Notes: generated by a model from the sequence alone, not told the origin. Shown: positions 15,240 to 23,651, counted from the first letter of the stretch. The stretch is DNA of 32,967 nucleotides from Candidatus Poribacteria bacterium (GCA_022394775.1 JAGFCB010000164.1:1-32967); one strand, 5' to 3'. A program made the numbers and translations.

Positions 15240-15986
15240 TTAAAGACCTTTTATTTTACCCCATGTTGTAGTGAGTTTTCCACGTGCTTCAACGTCCTGA
15301 GGTGTTTCCATAACTTTTTGGATATCGGCTTCACTCAACGTTTTTTTGTAGAGTCGGACTTCATCAATTTTACCCGGGAAAAAGTCGGTTGGGCGGCCGA
15401 AATCGTCACCACCGATCCAAAGTTCTAAGTTGGAAGGCGCGATCGGTACATCGTTATCCGCTTCACCTTCGAGTTTACCGTTTATATAGACCTTCATCGT
15501 CTTTCCATCGAACGTTCCAGCGAAGTGATACCATTCGCCAATTTTCCAATCGGTTGTTTTGGATTCTGCAAAAGTGTTGTTCGGTTTAACGAGAAAATCG
15601 ATGCTATCCACATTACCGAAGTCAAAAATAACGAAGATAGAGTCATTTTTAACCATCAAGCGGCGTCTGGTGAGTACATCGTTTGGACTGAACCACGCCA
15701 TGAGCGTGATATTTTTTTCGATTGCTAAGGCAGCATCGTCCGCGACAGCAACATAGTCCTCCTCACCGTCAAATTCGAGTCCGGTTTCAAACTTTCCATC
15801 AATCCACTTGGGATTTCCGTTAAATTCTCCGTCATGTCCATTGCCAGTGACATCTTCGGCTTTTTTACCGTTGCCTTCATCAAAGGGCCAGTAAGCGACG
15901 AGTCCGTCTTCTGCGACGTTGGCGATACTGAGGCTGGGAATAGTGAGGCATGCACACAGCAACAATACAAAGATAACTTTGGGCAT
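15240..15986 (-). CDS. Secreted LamG domain protein with C-terminal TTWG tail
   Basis: 248 residues from the ATG at 15986, chosen because AGGAG lies at correct distance and a clean signal peptide follows (MPKVIFVLLLCACLTIP, cleavage near SIA). The frame is open further upstream to 16109, but that extension lacks signal character. LamG domain about 25-230: LVAYWPFDEGNG, LEFDGEEDYVAV, ITLMAWFSP, WYHFAGTFDG, VYINGKLEG and KIDEVRLYKKTLS. It ends RGKLTTTWGKIKGL, the shortest form of the shared tail. It may share a transcript with gpmI. Confidence 0.88.
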   Translation of the reverse strand: MPKVIFVLLLCACLTIPSLSIANVAEDGLVAYWPFDEGNGKKAEDVTGNGHDGEFNGNPKWIDGKFETGLEFDGEEDYVAVADDAALAIEKNITLMAWFSPNDVLTRRRLMVKNDSIFVIFDFGNVDSIDFLVKPNNTFAESKTTDWKIGEWYHFAGTFDGKTMKVYINGKLEGEADNDVPIAPSNLELWIGGDDFGRPTDFFPGKIDEVRLYKKTLSEADIQKVMETPQDVEARGKLTTTWGKIKGL

Positions 15987-16090
15987 TGCGATTTCTCCTA
16001 TTTGGAAGTGCAAAACTTTAGACTTGTATCTTGGGGATTTGTTGTTAATATTATAACACATTTTCGGAAAGGAAGTGTATAAAAATATTG

Positions 16091-16132
16091 TCTGAATCAG
16101 GATTCGCAAGATTATAGGATGACCAGGATGAG
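16091..16132. repeat. Degenerate GGAT/GATT short-period repeat
   Basis: Between the LamG gene and the glycosidase-like gene, the motif AGGATT or AGGATG recurs about every 8-11 bases (CAGGATTCG, AAGATTATAGGAT, CCAGGATGAGG). This is a low-complexity intergenic repeat of a type scattered in many genomes; no function inferred. Confidence 0.35.
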
Positions 16133-16158
16133 GAGATATTGAAAACCTATGTTTTATT

Positions 16159-19100
16159 TCAATTAGTTAAAATAAATAAATCTGCCCAGTGTGCCCTGTC
16201 ACCGGTAGCGGTTTTACCGGAATCGGTTACTAATTCCAATAACACCGTTTTGCCTGCAAATTCAGAAAGAGAAATCTGTGCATCTTCCCAGCCAGGTTCG
16301 TTGAATGCCAAGTGTTCAAACCGACTTTGTCCATTTAGAAGCACTTTAAAGCACACTTCATCAATACTACCACTCCTATCGGGCAATCCCATTGAAAAAG
16401 AGAACGTCACATCTTGGGCAGCGGGTAGTCCCAATAAGAACTGCAAAACAGTTTGTCCACCGGGGGGTGGATGTCCGTTCAGGGTCTGCTTATGTACGCC
16501 AGTGGCAGTTAGTTCTGAGCGTTTGCCAGAATCCCAAATGCTGCCCTCCCGGAAGATACTACCATATTGAAGCCCCGCAACAAAATGGGCATCTCGAAGA
16601 TTATCGTGCATCTCTATCCGTTGAGGCGTACCGAGAAGAATGAGGACCTGGACAGGGAGCTGCGTTTTCAGCCAATACTGTCCGTTTCCATAATTCTCTA
16701 ATGTATTCGGGAAGCTGCTTATCGGCACACTCGGTATGAAGAACCCTATCTCTGTTAGTTGATCTACCGGTTCATAGGTAATTTTAGGGGCTCCCCACAT
16801 TGCCCAGTCCCACGCCCCATTTCCAACGGGTCCGGGGGTTGTAGAAAAGCGGAGTGTCACACGTTGCTTCCGATACGGGGTCAAATCAAGCCGGACGTGT
16901 TCCCATCTCTGTGCGTTGTAAAGCCGGCGAAAAATCTCCGTCCCTTGAATAGAGACAATAAACGTTACGCCATCAGAACCTTCAGTCTCGTCTCGTAACC
17001 CGATATCAAAATCAAGATAGATAGGAGCTGAAGTGTCAGGGAGTGAGAGTATCCATTCGCCAAAAGTAGAGGTATCACCACGGATAGGATCACCGTCGAT
17101 ATTTTGATAAGGTGGGTGTGCATCAATCGCTGACTTACGAACACCTGCGATGGAAACCTCCTTTTTTTCAAAAGTTGCCCCTCTTTGTCGTGGCAATTCC
17201 TTACCTTTGTGGACAATGCCTGTCCTTACGAGATGGATCTCTGATAATAAATCCATTTCGTAAAAGACATCTATCCTTTCGAGTCGAAATAGTGCTGCAT
17301 TTTCTGTCACCCGCGATTCCGTCACAGAAACACCGTCTGGCAAGGTGTTGATATGCACTTGAGAGAAATCGCGCGGTGTGTCGCTCAAAACATAAGATTT
17401 CTCGGGATGCAATCCGAGTATTGTAGTTTCGTTATAGGCGTGCCAATGCAGTAGGCTCCGGTCCGTCGCTAACTGTGTCACGCCAAAGACTCTTTCATAC
17501 CCGACCTCGTCCTGAGGTAAATTGAAAATAGTACCATTATCGGTAACTTTCAGTGTTGCAATTTCACCGTTTTTAGCCACATATTGGAACAGTGTATCAG
17601 GCTCCCAGTCTTTTTCAAAGTTAGGCTTAAAACCGAGTGCCTGCCAAGTCCGAGCAATTGAGAGTAATTTCTGTGTTTCAACCCGTTCAGGGTGTAAGTC
17701 TTCCATCGACCAGAGGCGCAGCGTCGGCAAAACGCCCCAATTCTCATACGCCTCCAGATACTCTTGATAAAGTTGTGGACCTCTATCAGGGTTAGGCAAC
17801 CCCAAATAGCCGTAAGGTGCTGTATAAGGAGAAAATAGAAACGTACTAATCGGATGTGGGGTGTCTCGTGGCGTGGGGTCCCATTCTGGTGGAAGTTTCC
17901 AACGTTGCGCGAAACTCTCACGTAAGAAAGTGCCTTCATGAAGACTTTCACCGCTAAAAACAACACCGGGCATCGCCTCTGCCAATTCTTTATGCATTAG
18001 AACATTCCCTTGTAGCGAATTTAACCCTTCAATCAATCCATTTGCGTCATTTTCTGCGATGAGACTGACATCCAGATGAAAGGCATCGACCGGATATTTC
18101 TGGGATACATCGGTCAATTGTTGAACGAAAATTTCCCTAAACTCAGAACTCGCGGGATTAATAAAGGCGTGTCGTTCCGGTGCCTCCGGTCGATCCCAAA
18201 ACCAACCCTTAGGGGTGCCACTCCACCGGTCCCGAAGTTGATACTTCTGAAGTTCAACGTAGAAAGGATGATATGGTGCGACACCCGGAAAGTTGGTGTG
18301 CAGCATCACTCGAAATCCGTGCTGATGCGCAGCTTCAAGGAAACCACCGAAATTCTCGGATGCCGTATAATCAGGATAATTCGTATCGTAGCCGTCTTTT
18401 CGCCACTGGGTTAAATACAGCAACGTTCTCGTTGGATCTATCTGCGCAGCCAACGGCTTCAATAAGGCAATTTCCTGACCGTGATAGATAACAACCAAAC
18501 CGATCTCGGAAACCCATGCAGGCATCTCTGTCAATTTTCTCGGATTGAAGGTCTGATCCATCCAATCTCTGTACTGCCGTGCCGGAACGCGCCAATCCCC
18601 TATATATGTATTTAGCCGCCATGTGATAGATTTTGCAGCGGTAAGCGTGTCGAAAGGTGCTTGATTTTGCGTTTCAAAATTGAGGGCGAAACTTTCTATA
18701 TCTTTTTCGTAATGGAGTGCTTTAAAAAACTCAAAGGTCTCGTCTGCCCCGCGAACGTAAAAGCCGCCCTGTTCTGCTTGAATAATCGCGAGTTGTGCCT
18801 CCCAATCTTCAGGGTAGTCGAAACTCCGAGAGGTAGTCGGAGAAATAGCATCAATGATCTGTCCACCCTCTGCTGGGAGAATAAGATCTAAGTTCCTGAC
18901 ATCCAGATTCCCACACCCCCACTGAATCCCATAAACGCCTGCTGTGTCGGAAGTGCCTTCCTGTTCAATCAGCAAATCACCGGTATTCATGTCAATTGTT
19001 ACAAACAGGCGAACCTCATTTTGTCCTTGATGAAACACAAGTTCTGCTTTAAACGGTGCGACTTTCCGTGCTTCGGTTAGCGTAATTCCGTCCATCCAGA

Positions 19101-19362
19101 CATGTTCACCGTTTTTCCTTAACAATCCACTGCGTCCGCTGATACCTATAGGCTCCCCATCAACACTGAGAGGCAAAGTGTAAGTTTCATCTGTGAGTTT
19201 GTTATGGAGTTGAGTGATAACACCGTTTTCAAATTGAACTTCGTACGTGTCGGTTTTGACGAAAACGGTATTGTCAAGAATAGTAAGTTCGGCAGGTTCG
19301 GCGGTTTCAGCGTAAAGCATACAAACCGTCCCAATTAGAATTGTAGTGATTAAAAGACGCAT
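16159..19362 (-). CDS. Large secreted glycosidase-like protein (TIM barrel plus two C-terminal beta-sandwich modules)
   Basis: 1067 residues from the ATG at 19362, which starts a clean signal peptide (MRLLITTILIGTVCMLYA); ATG 19395 and ATG 19434 would add a polar extension. Order: N-terminal beta-sandwich (about 25-275), a probable catalytic (beta/alpha)8 barrel (about 280-575) with LHTNFPG, AFHLDVS (Asp431) and FSGESLHEG (Glu472) as candidate catalytic acids, a beta-rich domain (about 590-730), then two similar modules (about 736-866 and 951-1067), each starting near V(R/H)K.....HPP and ending in a DWAMW- or HWADL-type strand. The modules resemble NPCBM-like carbohydrate-binding domains. The layout recalls DUF6259/GH36-like proteins. 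It lacks the TTWG tail of its neighbours. Function as a glycoside hydrolase is inference. Confidence 0.75.
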   Translation of the reverse strand: MRLLITTILIGTVCMLYAETAEPAELTILDNTVFVKTDTYEVQFENGVITQLHNKLTDETYTLPLSVDGEPIGISGRSGLLRKNGEHVWMDGITLTEARKVAPFKAELVFHQGQNEVRLFVTIDMNTGDLLIEQEGTSDTAGVYGIQWGCGNLDVRNLDLILPAEGGQIIDAISPTTSRSFDYPEDWEAQLAIIQAEQGGFYVRGADETFEFFKALHYEKDIESFALNFETQNQAPFDTLTAAKSITWRLNTYIGDWRVPARQYRDWMDQTFNPRKLTEMPAWVSEIGLVVIYHGQEIALLKPLAAQIDPTRTLLYLTQWRKDGYDTNYPDYTASENFGGFLEAAHQHGFRVMLHTNFPGVAPYHPFYVELQKYQLRDRWSGTPKGWFWDRPEAPERHAFINPASSEFREIFVQQLTDVSQKYPVDAFHLDVSLIAENDANGLIEGLNSLQGNVLMHKELAEAMPGVVFSGESLHEGTFLRESFAQRWKLPPEWDPTPRDTPHPISTFLFSPYTAPYGYLGLPNPDRGPQLYQEYLEAYENWGVLPTLRLWSMEDLHPERVETQKLLSIARTWQALGFKPNFEKDWEPDTLFQYVAKNGEIATLKVTDNGTIFNLPQDEVGYERVFGVTQLATDRSLLHWHAYNETTILGLHPEKSYVLSDTPRDFSQVHINTLPDGVSVTESRVTENAALFRLERIDVFYEMDLLSEIHLVRTGIVHKGKELPRQRGATFEKKEVSIAGVRKSAIDAHPPYQNIDGDPIRGDTSTFGEWILSLPDTSAPIYLDFDIGLRDETEGSDGVTFIVSIQGTEIFRRLYNAQRWEHVRLDLTPYRKQRVTLRFSTTPGPVGNGAWDWAMWGAPKITYEPVDQLTEIGFFIPSVPISSFPNTLENYGNGQYWLKTQLPVQVLILLGTPQRIEMHDNLRDAHFVAGLQYGSIFREGSIWDSGKRSELTATGVHKQTLNGHPPPGGQTVLQFLLGLPAAQDVTFSFSMGLPDRSGSIDEVCFKVLLNGQSRFEHLAFNEPGWEDAQISLSEFAGKTVLLELVTDSGKTATGDRAHWADLFILTN

Positions 19363-19473
19363 GTTGTTTTCTCTTGTCGAAGCGTTGCGCTTCATTTTTC
19401 TTTTATCTTTTTCTGTCGAAAATTTAATAATCAAATGTTAACACGTTCCAACGCGAATGTCAAAGCATTTTGA

Positions 19474-19501
19474 AAGATAGGGGGTATAAAGTTTTTGTCA
19501 A
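19474..19501 (-). promoter_or_regulatory. Putative promoter of the glycosidase-like gene
   Basis: On the minus strand TTGACA (19501-19496), a 16-base spacer and TATCTT (19479-19474), 112 bases upstream of the chosen start. Confidence 0.45.
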
Positions 19502-19604
19502 TAAATGGTGCTATTATTGAGATGCAGCACCTCATAGGACATGGATTTAAGAAAAGATTGGGCTTTGTAGCATAACCTGTTAGGTTGTGCCTGGAGGGTT
19601 ACCC

Positions 19605-19730
19605 TTGACCAGTGTCTATCTGTGCTTTGGACGACGACCGCACCTTGCATATCTATTTGTGTTAGCACCTCGTTGACTTCGGTGATGGTGAAGGCGGCTT
19701 GGTAAGGGGTGTCCCTATCACTTTTAGAAA
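19605..19730 (-). pseudogene. Fragment of a second copy of the methyltransferase gene (3' part)
   Basis: Bases 19605-19635 are identical to 20325-20355, the 3' end of the methyltransferase gene, and similarity continues to about 19730. Translation gives AAFTITEVNEVLTQIDMQGA and VVVQSTDRHWS, against AAFTIAEVNEMLTQMDMPGA and VVQSTDRHWS in the intact gene. About ten codons around the CQQKLYYDSF segment are missing, the ERAG end is replaced, and upstream a stop and the MITE end interrupt the frame. It is a decayed duplicate. Confidence 0.75.
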
Positions 19731-19740
19731 CATATCAAAC

Positions 19741-19848
19741 TTATAGTAAATCCCATTATTATTTGCACACACGGTAACTCATAGGGGTTGGGTAACCCAA
19801 CCCCTACGACGGGACGAACTGTAAACTTATTTTCGGATTTTACTATAA
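19741..19848. mobile_element. MITE-like element, copy 2
   Basis: 108 bp with 8-bp terminal inverted repeats TTATAGTA / TACTATAA and end sequences matching the element at 2004-2122. The core is a near-perfect palindrome (19783-19793 with 19795-19805, one central base), different in sequence from the core of copy 1. It lies between the methyltransferase remnant and the promoter of the small gene. Confidence 0.65.
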
Positions 19849-19872
19849 TTTTTCACCAGCGTTTGTTTTTTG

Positions 19873-19902
19873 TTGACACTTCGCCAGAACTCGTCGTATA
19901 AT
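19873..19902 (+). promoter_or_regulatory. Consensus sigma-70 promoter of the small antitoxin-like gene
   Basis: Exact TTGACA (19873-19878), an 18-base spacer and exact TATAAT (19897-19902). It starts 25 bases after the MITE and is 80 bases upstream of the ATG at 19982. Confidence 0.7.
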
Positions 19903-19981
19903 TTTGTTGAACTATCCAGAATTGAAAATGTTGTGCTGCGATGTGTTGTGGACTATATCACAATTACAATAGGAGAGGAAG

Positions 19982-20254
19982 ATGAAAACAATCACATACG
20001 CTGAGATCCAGCAGTTAGTCACAAAAATTCCAGAAACGGAGTTGCCGTTAGCGTACTGCTTGTTGGCTGAGTTGGCGGTAGGGGAACCACAGTCCCCCCA
20101 GGCGGCGTTCATGCGTCTTTCCGTAGAAGAACGCCGCCAAGTTCTGGCACAACAGGCGGAACAGATGAAAACTCACTATGAAGAAACAGCAGACGAACGC
20201 GCCGAATGGCAGACCGGAGATTTCATTGATGAATATGAACCCGCCATTATATAG
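19982..20254 (+). CDS. Small antitoxin-like protein (no toxin partner visible)
   Basis: 90 residues, soluble and acidic. The N-terminal part (about 1-36) contains a helix ending in LAYCLLAELAVG; the middle reads RLSVEERRQVLAQQAEQMKT and the end AEWQTGDFIDEY. This LxxEERRxxLxxQAExMxxxY....W..GD.x(D/E)Y pattern is reminiscent of small antitoxins that accompany PemK/MazF- or PIN-type toxins, but the 50 bases downstream hold no toxin gene. A strong ribosome site (AGGAGAGGA) and a consensus promoter indicate real expression. It is flanked on both sides by methyltransferase sequence, one copy intact and one broken. Confidence 0.7.
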   Translation: MKTITYAEIQQLVTKIPETELPLAYCLLAELAVGEPQSPQAAFMRLSVEERRQVLAQQAEQMKTHYEETADERAEWQTGDFIDEYEPAII

Positions 20255-20307
20255 GAAGCACCTAACCGCGCGAATCTATCTTATTTTTTAAACCCTAATT
20301 CAGACAA

Positions 20308-20961
20308 TCACCCAGCACGTTCAATTGACCAGTGTCTATCTGTGCTTTGGACGACAGTGGCACCGGGCATGTCCATCTGGGTTAGCATTTCGTTGACTTC
20401 TGCGATAGTGAACGCAGCGAAGAAAGAGTCGTAGTATAACTTCTGTTGGCACGGGGTGTCATCTGCGGCGTATTTGTCGACGAAGGCTTGTGCGTCTGCT
20501 GGGGTTTCTGGTCGGATGAGATCGCGGATGAGGACAGGACCTTTGGGACGCACAACTCTGCCCATCTCTTTGAGTGCCTTCAGCGCATCGTGGATATGAT
20601 GCACGATGCTGTTGGAGATGAGTCCGTCAAAGGTGTTGTCGGGATACGGTAAGGTTTTGGCATCAACAAGTTCGAGGGTTATCCGATCCGTGAGACCGGC
20701 ATTTGCGACATGGCGTTTCGCTATCTTGAGCATCTCCTCGGACAAGTCAATAGCGGTGATGTGGATATTGGGACAACGTTGTGCGAGTAGGATCGGAATC
20801 TGTGCGGGACCGGTGCCGACATCCAGGAAATGTCCGGTGCTCGCGCCGAGTGCGACGACGCGGTCAACAAAAGCCTGATCAACTTCGCCGTGCCCCATCG
20901 CATCGTAGGCTTCCGCGGCTTCTGCTGTGTCCATAACTTCCGGTTCCGTAATCCTGTTCAT
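20308..20961 (-). CDS. Class I SAM-dependent methyltransferase
   Basis: 217 residues from the ATG at 20961, which has a GAAAGG site at correct distance (a TTG at 20979 is less likely). Rossmann-like methyltransferase: motif I LDVGTGPAQIP (46-56), the acidic residue of motif II in TAIDLSEEM (Asp72), motif post-I LPYPDNTFDGLISNSIVHHI, then GRVVRPKGPVLIRDL. This matches the Methyltransf_25/UbiE-like group acting on small molecules; the substrate is unknown. The start lies 83 bases inside the 3' end of the upstream reading frame. A partial duplicate is at 19605-19730. Confidence 0.86.
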   Translation of the reverse strand: MNRITEPEVMDTAEAAEAYDAMGHGEVDQAFVDRVVALGASTGHFLDVGTGPAQIPILLAQRCPNIHITAIDLSEEMLKIAKRHVANAGLTDRITLELVDAKTLPYPDNTFDGLISNSIVHHIHDALKALKEMGRVVRPKGPVLIRDLIRPETPADAQAFVDKYAADDTPCQQKLYYDSFFAAFTIAEVNEMLTQMDMPGATVVQSTDRHWSIERAG

Positions 20962-21781
20962 TCTGTTGTGCCTTTCCAATGATATTTCTTGAATCCTCTA
21001 ATCCTGAGTCAGATAACAATTTGGCGACAGTTCGTGCGTTCTGATGGATCTGGTCAGGCTGAAATTGGGTATACATTCCGACCGCCATCGCGTCTGTCGG
21101 TTTAATATTTTCAAGAGCGAGTTGAAGTGCCTCACGCGGTTCGTTTCTGCCAGCAGCTAATACTTTTATAGCGATTATCGGTGTCGGTATCGCTTGTATA
21201 GCAGCGAATGCTGCAGAGCGATCATCTGGCAAATAAAGCTCTTTATGCCTTGTATGATTATACAATGCACAGACATAAAAGTCAACATCATATCCTTCGG
21301 TATAACAGTATTTGAGGATCTGCGGATCGTGCGTACCGAGTCCGACAGCACAGCCGAGATCTCGTACCCGTTTGAGACTTTCATGCAGTGAACCGAGTCG
21401 CCCTTCTGCGTACAATTTATCGGTCGTGCCACCGTGATGATAGATAGCCATCGGTTTATAACGTGCTACAATCTGGAGGTATTCGTTGAGATTCGCGTAT
21501 TCTGTATCTTTTGGTGTTTGCGCTATCCATTGGATTGCACCGCCTGCGTTCCAATATTCGTTGAGGACGCGCATGATGTGCCTATCAGCACGCGCGAGGA
21601 CGGTGTTAATACCATTCACCTCTGCTTGCCGGAGGTCTGCCATGATTTGGTGCGTCGTATAGTAATCTATCATCGCTTTCGATGCCGCTGCAGAGCGGTG
21701 CGAAATGCCGCTATACGGATTACCACCGATAACAAGTCGTGTGACGTGATGTGATGCGATAGAAATAGTCGGTAATTTCAT
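20879..21781 (-). CDS. Aldo/keto-reductase-like TIM-barrel protein
   Basis: 300 residues. It starts MKLPTISIASHHVTRLVIGGNPYSG and has MADLRQAEVNGINTVLARAD, AIYHHGGTTD, GLGTHDPQILKYC and a late PTDAMAVGMYTQF strand. This resembles a distant aldo/keto-reductase-like family of oxidoreductase barrels, without a clear Asp-Tyr-Lys-His tetrad. The fold ends around residue 265 (TVAKLLSDSG); the last 35 residues (QNEQDYGTGSYGHSRSRG and on) overlap the methyltransferase start in another frame and look like read-through, as if an original stop was lost by frameshift or deletion. It lies 24 bases after the small lipoprotein gene. Confidence 0.7.
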   Translation of the reverse strand: MKLPTISIASHHVTRLVIGGNPYSGISHRSAAASKAMIDYYTTHQIMADLRQAEVNGINTVLARADRHIMRVLNEYWNAGGAIQWIAQTPKDTEYANLNEYLQIVARYKPMAIYHHGGTTDKLYAEGRLGSLHESLKRVRDLGCAVGLGTHDPQILKYCYTEGYDVDFYVCALYNHTRHKELYLPDDRSAAFAAIQAIPTPIIAIKVLAAGRNEPREALQLALENIKPTDAMAVGMYTQFQPDQIHQNARTVAKLLSDSGLEDSRNIIGKAQQNEQDYGTGSYGHSRSRGSLRCDGARRS

Positions 21782-21805
21782 CGTGTTATTTTCTGCCCCT
21801 GGCTT

Positions 21806-22264
21806 CTATTGAGAAAAGTGGGAACTCCGAGACCCGGCACTGGGATTCAGATCTCTGTTCGCGGAAATTTTGTAAATTATACCCTTTGGGTCTGTATGAA
21901 ATATAAGCTGATACATTTTAATCGTTGTATCGGGTGTCTGTGTTACCCGGCGTCCGAGGTTAACTGACTGTCTGCTGGAAATGATTTCGCGATGTGCTTG
22001 CTGTAGAAAGGTCAACGAAGGTGTCTGCCAGATGTAAATCTTTGAACCTGTGTCGGTGTTGCTGATTCCATGAGGTATTCCCCATTTTTGAATCGCCGTT
22101 GAAATGTGTCTTCCGTGCCACACCTTCAAGATTTGTTGTACTTCTTTCCGCTGTATCTCTTTCTCCTCTGGTGAGGGTTCTGGAGCATTCATAAGATGCT
22201 TGGATGCCGTACAACCGACGAATAATAGACTCGCGACGAACACGAGCAGTGTGAATTTGTTCAT
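21806..22264 (-). CDS. Small lipoprotein with KWGxP motif (paralogue of 23701-24186)
   Basis: 152 residues from the ATG at 22264 (AAGGAG ribosome site). Lipoprotein signal with lipobox FVGC (Cys18). The mature part has a helix rich in Glu/Lys, then W(H)GRHISTAIQKWGIP, a TGSKIYIWQTPSLTFL strand pair, and a C-terminal LIFHTDPKGIIYKI hairpin. The order resembles small SmpA/BamE-like folds, where a conserved WG(x)P turn is common, but I cannot assign it. It follows the propeller gene at 22371-23336, repeating the arrangement of the downstream pair. Confidence 0.8.
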   Translation of the reverse strand: MNKFTLLVFVASLLFVGCTASKHLMNAPEPSPEEKEIQRKEVQQILKVWHGRHISTAIQKWGIPHGISNTDTGSKIYIWQTPSLTFLQQAHREIISSRQSVNLGRRVTQTPDTTIKMYQLIFHTDPKGIIYKISANRDLNPSAGSRSSHFSQ

Positions 22265-22370
22265 TTTCAAATCTCCTTGCGATGTGGTTGTATTCTCTTA
22301 TCTTGTGAACGTTCTGAGGTCCGCATTAAATGTGCGGGTGCCATACACCATATAGACAAATGCGCCTCGT

Positions 22371-23336
22371 TTAGTCGTGGACAGACTGCTTCAGTCTACC
22401 CCACAAGGTCGTGTGTGTGTTGATTGTCGGAGAGACAGAAAGGGCACCTGTTGGTACCCACGTCGGCCCCATGTCTATCTCCGGATGGCGAGTCAATCTG
22501 CGGCGATTCCCTATGATGCCATTGATATTTGTTCGATAGATGTCAGCAGTTCTGTCCCACCAGGACATGAAAACGATCGTGTGTCCATCAGGGGCCCAGA
22601 CCGGCGATGTCTCACCGTTCAGATGGCGGGTGATCCGCCTGAGATCTGTCCCATCAACGTTTAGGATGCAGATGTCATAGCCTTCAAAAAAAACTGCGCT
22701 AAAGGCGATCTGCTTCCCATCCGGAGACCACGCCGGCGTCCATGCCTGGTTAGGTTGGTTGTCGAGCCTCCTTGGATTCCCGCCCTCCGCATCCATGATA
22801 TAGATACCAGCCGGGTCTCTGAAAGAACGATACGCGATGAATTGACTATCAGGGGACCAAACCGGAGTGTTGTTCTTCTCATCCGCGTCCGTCAACTGTT
22901 GGAGATTCGCACCACTGGGTTCGATTTTGTAGATGTCCAACGTTCCTGCTCTTTCGGAGACAAACGCAATCCATCGTCCGTCTGGAGACCATGCGGGATT
23001 AAGGTCACGTGCCAGATGGTTCGTCAAGGGTTCGGATACCTTTGTCGTGAGGTTCATCACATAAATGTCGTCATTACCTGCCCGAGAAGAAACATAAGCC
23101 ATTCGCTGTCCGTCTGGTGAAAACGTGGGATAAGTCTCATGGGCTAAGTCGTCTGTCAGCTGCTGGAGATTCTTGCCGTTGATATCCATCATGTAGATGT
23201 CATAATTTCCATTTCGCTTGGAACTAAAGGCGATGGACGGAACATCAGCGGCTTGGGCATAAATGTCTACCGCCAGTAAGAAACACACAAACATCATTGC
23301 TATCCCGAAAACAATATAGGTAAGTTTCTCTTTCAT
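22371..23336 (-). CDS. Secreted TolB-like PD40 beta-propeller with C-terminal TTLWG tail
   Basis: 321 residues from the ATG at 23336, chosen because GGAG lies 8 bases before it. Signal peptide about 1-28 (AVDIYAQA). About six propeller blades (30-295) with the PD40 signature: IAFSSKRNGNYDIYMMD, FSPDGQRMAYVSSRAG, WSPDGRWIAFVSE, WSPDSQFIAY, WSPDGKQIAFSA and WAPDGHTIVFMSW. After GALSVSP the tail reads TTLWGRLKQSVHD. Such propellers bind peptides or glycans at the cell surface or periplasm. It is the first gene of a two-gene module with the lipoprotein that follows. Confidence 0.87.
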   Translation of the reverse strand: MKEKLTYIVFGIAMMFVCFLLAVDIYAQAADVPSIAFSSKRNGNYDIYMMDINGKNLQQLTDDLAHETYPTFSPDGQRMAYVSSRAGNDDIYVMNLTTKVSEPLTNHLARDLNPAWSPDGRWIAFVSERAGTLDIYKIEPSGANLQQLTDADEKNNTPVWSPDSQFIAYRSFRDPAGIYIMDAEGGNPRRLDNQPNQAWTPAWSPDGKQIAFSAVFFEGYDICILNVDGTDLRRITRHLNGETSPVWAPDGHTIVFMSWWDRTADIYRTNINGIIGNRRRLTRHPEIDMGPTWVPTGALSVSPTINTHTTLWGRLKQSVHD

Positions 23337-23414
23337 TTTTATATTCTCCATGTATGTCATTCGGAAATACCGAATAAATGCTAACGGCATCAAAAAATAA
23401 ATATTGTTATTCCA

Positions 23415-23651
23415 TCACCGATATACCCGAATTTCCCGAATCACAACATCCTCGAAGGACACTTTAGTTTTACCAGTCAATGGGTCTCGTGTAGCACCTG
23501 CTAAATCACGATTGGCATAGATAGAAACTCGCAGTATTCAAACGGGTCTGTTGATGTCGATGCGTATCACTTCGCCGTTCTCAGACCTGGCAATCTTATG
23601 ACTCGTCACCGGCTCAAATTGCCACAGATATGCGTAAAGAATAAGTTCTAC
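23415..23651 (-). pseudogene. Decayed gene remnant between the two propeller/lipoprotein modules
   Basis: A 79-codon stretch reads LWQFEPVTSHKIARSENG, then IRIDINRPV, a TGA (23538-23540), ILRVSIYANRDLAGATRD, and SFEDVVIREIRVYR before a TGA. It has no start codon or ribosome site, and a stop lies immediately upstream. The TGA probably arose from CGA (Arg). It looks like the C-terminal end of a beta-rich protein of unknown family. Confidence 0.45.

Noticed and set aside
15987..16109. N-terminal extension of the LamG protein up to 16109
   Set aside because: The extra 41 residues are not signal-like, while the ATG at 15986 has a good ribosome site and begins a clean signal peptide.
23538..23540. 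In-frame TGA in the remnant at 23415-23651 as a fourth selenocysteine codon
   Set aside because: No Cys-type motif surrounds it, no SECIS-like hairpin follows, there is no start codon, and CGA to TGA is a simple explanation.
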